Shown piece by piece: positions 63,289-64,000 of a stretch of 64,000 nt of DNA. The stretch is taken from NCBI GenBank assembly GCA_022953095.1, contig JALJCR010000002.1, positions 434,001 through 498,000 of the forward strand, given 5' to 3'. Position 1 is the stretch's first letter. Each line of letters begins with the position of its first letter. The notes below the pieces were generated by a model. That model was not told the DNA's origin. It worked only from the letters and a program-made list of their open reading frames with translations, and ran no database searches. The translations under genes and the position numbers were made by a program. This stretch comes from Qipengyuania sp. ABI-127-1. Lineage in GTDB: Bacteria > Pseudomonadota > Alphaproteobacteria > Sphingomonadales > Sphingomonadaceae.

Positions 63289-63972
63289 GTGAGGTCCCCT
63301 GACAGAACCGCTCGTCACGTCGCCATCATCATGGATGGCAATGGCCGCTGGGCAAAGCGCAAGCACCTCCCGCGGGCGATGGGGCATCGCAAGGGTGTGG
63401 AGGCGGTGCGCGAACTCGTGCGCAGCCTTAAGGACACGTCGATCGAGTGCCTGACACTCTACGCGTTTTCGTCCGAAAACTGGAAGCGACCCGAAGACGA
63501 GGTCGATGATTTGATGAACCTGATGCGCAAGTTCATCAAATCCGATCTGCCCGAGTTCCTTGCCAATGATGTGAAGCTTCATATTCTTGGCGATTGGCAG
63601 GGGCTTGCGCCGGATATTGTCGAGATGCTCGAGGATGCGCTGCAAAAGACTTCGAAAGGGTCACGCACGCTTGCAGTCGCCTTGAACTACGGTTCTCAGG
63701 CCGAAATCGCGCAGGCGGCGCGCAAGGCCGCCGAAGCAGGCGAAGTGACCGAGGAGGCGATTGAGCGTCACCTCTACAGTGCGCCGCTCCCCCCGCTCGA
63801 CCTGCTGATCCGCACCAGCGGCGAAGTGCGCCTGTCGAATTTCCTCTTGTGGCAGGCGGCTTACGCGGAGATGCTGTTCCTCGACGTGCTGTGGCCGGAC
63901 TTCACGCCCGATCACCTGAAGCGCGCACTGGCCGATTTCGCGGAGAGGGAGAGGCGATTTGGCGGACGTTGA
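63289..63972 (+). CDS. uppS: Undecaprenyl diphosphate synthase (UppS)
   Basis: A 227-residue cis-prenyltransferase making the lipid carrier of peptidoglycan and polysaccharide synthesis. It has VAIIMDGNGRWAKRK with the catalytic aspartate, SSENWKRPEDEV, LAVALNYGSQAEI and LLIRTSGEVRLSNFLLWQAAY. The GTG at 63289 is the best start; the frame extends further up but does not resemble UppS. It overlaps the next probable gene (cdsA) by 14 bases. Confidence 0.93.
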   Translation: MRSPDRTARHVAIIMDGNGRWAKRKHLPRAMGHRKGVEAVRELVRSLKDTSIECLTLYAFSSENWKRPEDEVDDLMNLMRKFIKSDLPEFLANDVKLHILGDWQGLAPDIVEMLEDALQKTSKGSRTLAVALNYGSQAEIAQAARKAAEAGEVTEEAIERHLYSAPLPPLDLLIRTSGEVRLSNFLLWQAAYAEMLFLDVLWPDFTPDHLKRALADFAERERRFGGR

Positions 63973-64000
63973 GACAGGGACGGAAGGGACCGTCCGGAAA
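63959..64000 (+). CDS. cdsA: Probable cdsA, first codons only
   Basis: A TTG at 63959 preceded by GAGAGGGAGAGG opens a frame (LADVETGTEGTVRK) that runs off the window. Position after uppS is the standard place of phosphatidate cytidylyltransferase, so the name rests on gene order alone. Confidence 0.4.
   Translation, partial: MADVETGTEGTVRK

Overview
The window looks like the chromosome of an alphaproteobacterium of the Sphingomonadales, most likely an Erythrobacteraceae-type marine or freshwater strain. This rests on high GC, the order ffs–dnaX–ybaB and lon–HU, the cluster rpsB–tsf–pyrH–frr–uppS–(cdsA), several TonB/amidohydrolase/S9-peptidase genes, and HRXXN-type stress kinases. No species name can be proved from the sequence alone.

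Layout. 1–17.4 kb is ordinary backbone: an ABC-F ATPase (cut by the window edge), an amidohydrolase, a SIMPL-domain protein, a PepSY-like protein with a PhoP/PhoQ-type two-component system, chorismate mutase, a polyprenyl diphosphate synthase, HrpB helicase, a complex I accessory subunit, SRP RNA, dnaX, ybaB, a small zinc-ribbon protein, Lon, HU, a lipoprotein and RlmB. At 17.56 kb a tRNA-Tyr(GTA) is followed at once by a P4-type tyrosine integrase and by arm-type repeats. This is the left end of an integrated genomic island.

17.6–42.1 kb (possibly to 44.5 kb) is accessory DNA. Its modules are: (a) a BsuBI/PstI-like restriction-modification pair between two ~95-nt direct repeats; (b) three secreted or lipoprotein genes including a metzincin protease; (c) an HRXXN histidine kinase convergent with a single-domain receiver; (d) stress genes (DUF2383, YghA-like SDR, DUF421, DUF202) with a LigD remnant; (e) a tightly coupled operon of a YqcI/YcgG (GntA-like) protein, a DUF1989 protein, two membrane proteins, a small protein and a glycosyltransferase; (f) a bifunctional sucrose-phosphate synthase/phosphatase with two more glycosyltransferases and a Crp-type regulator; (g) an AlpA-like HTH protein, an SOS-box-controlled HMCES/YedK protein and an MNT–HEPN fusion. 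Degenerate copies of the tRNA 3' end lie at 42.08 and 44.46 kb, and the integrase arm motif recurs just before the first. A 2.4-kb segment with a solitary ABC membrane domain and a beta-helix protein lies between these copies.

44.6–64 kb returns to backbone: a LysR / S9 peptidase / S51-like peptidase / TonB receptor locus that looks like peptide scavenging, a surface-modification operon (sulfatase-like protein, small protein, methyltransferase), an FNR-type regulator, a FabH-like ketosynthase, phosphatidylserine decarboxylase and synthase, and the translation/lipid cluster rpsB–tsf–pyrH–frr–uppS running into a probable cdsA.

The most interesting candidate system is the coupled operon at about 30.1–33.5 kb. 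It pairs two families that have each been linked elsewhere to guanidino-group chemistry. The island's composite structure comes second.
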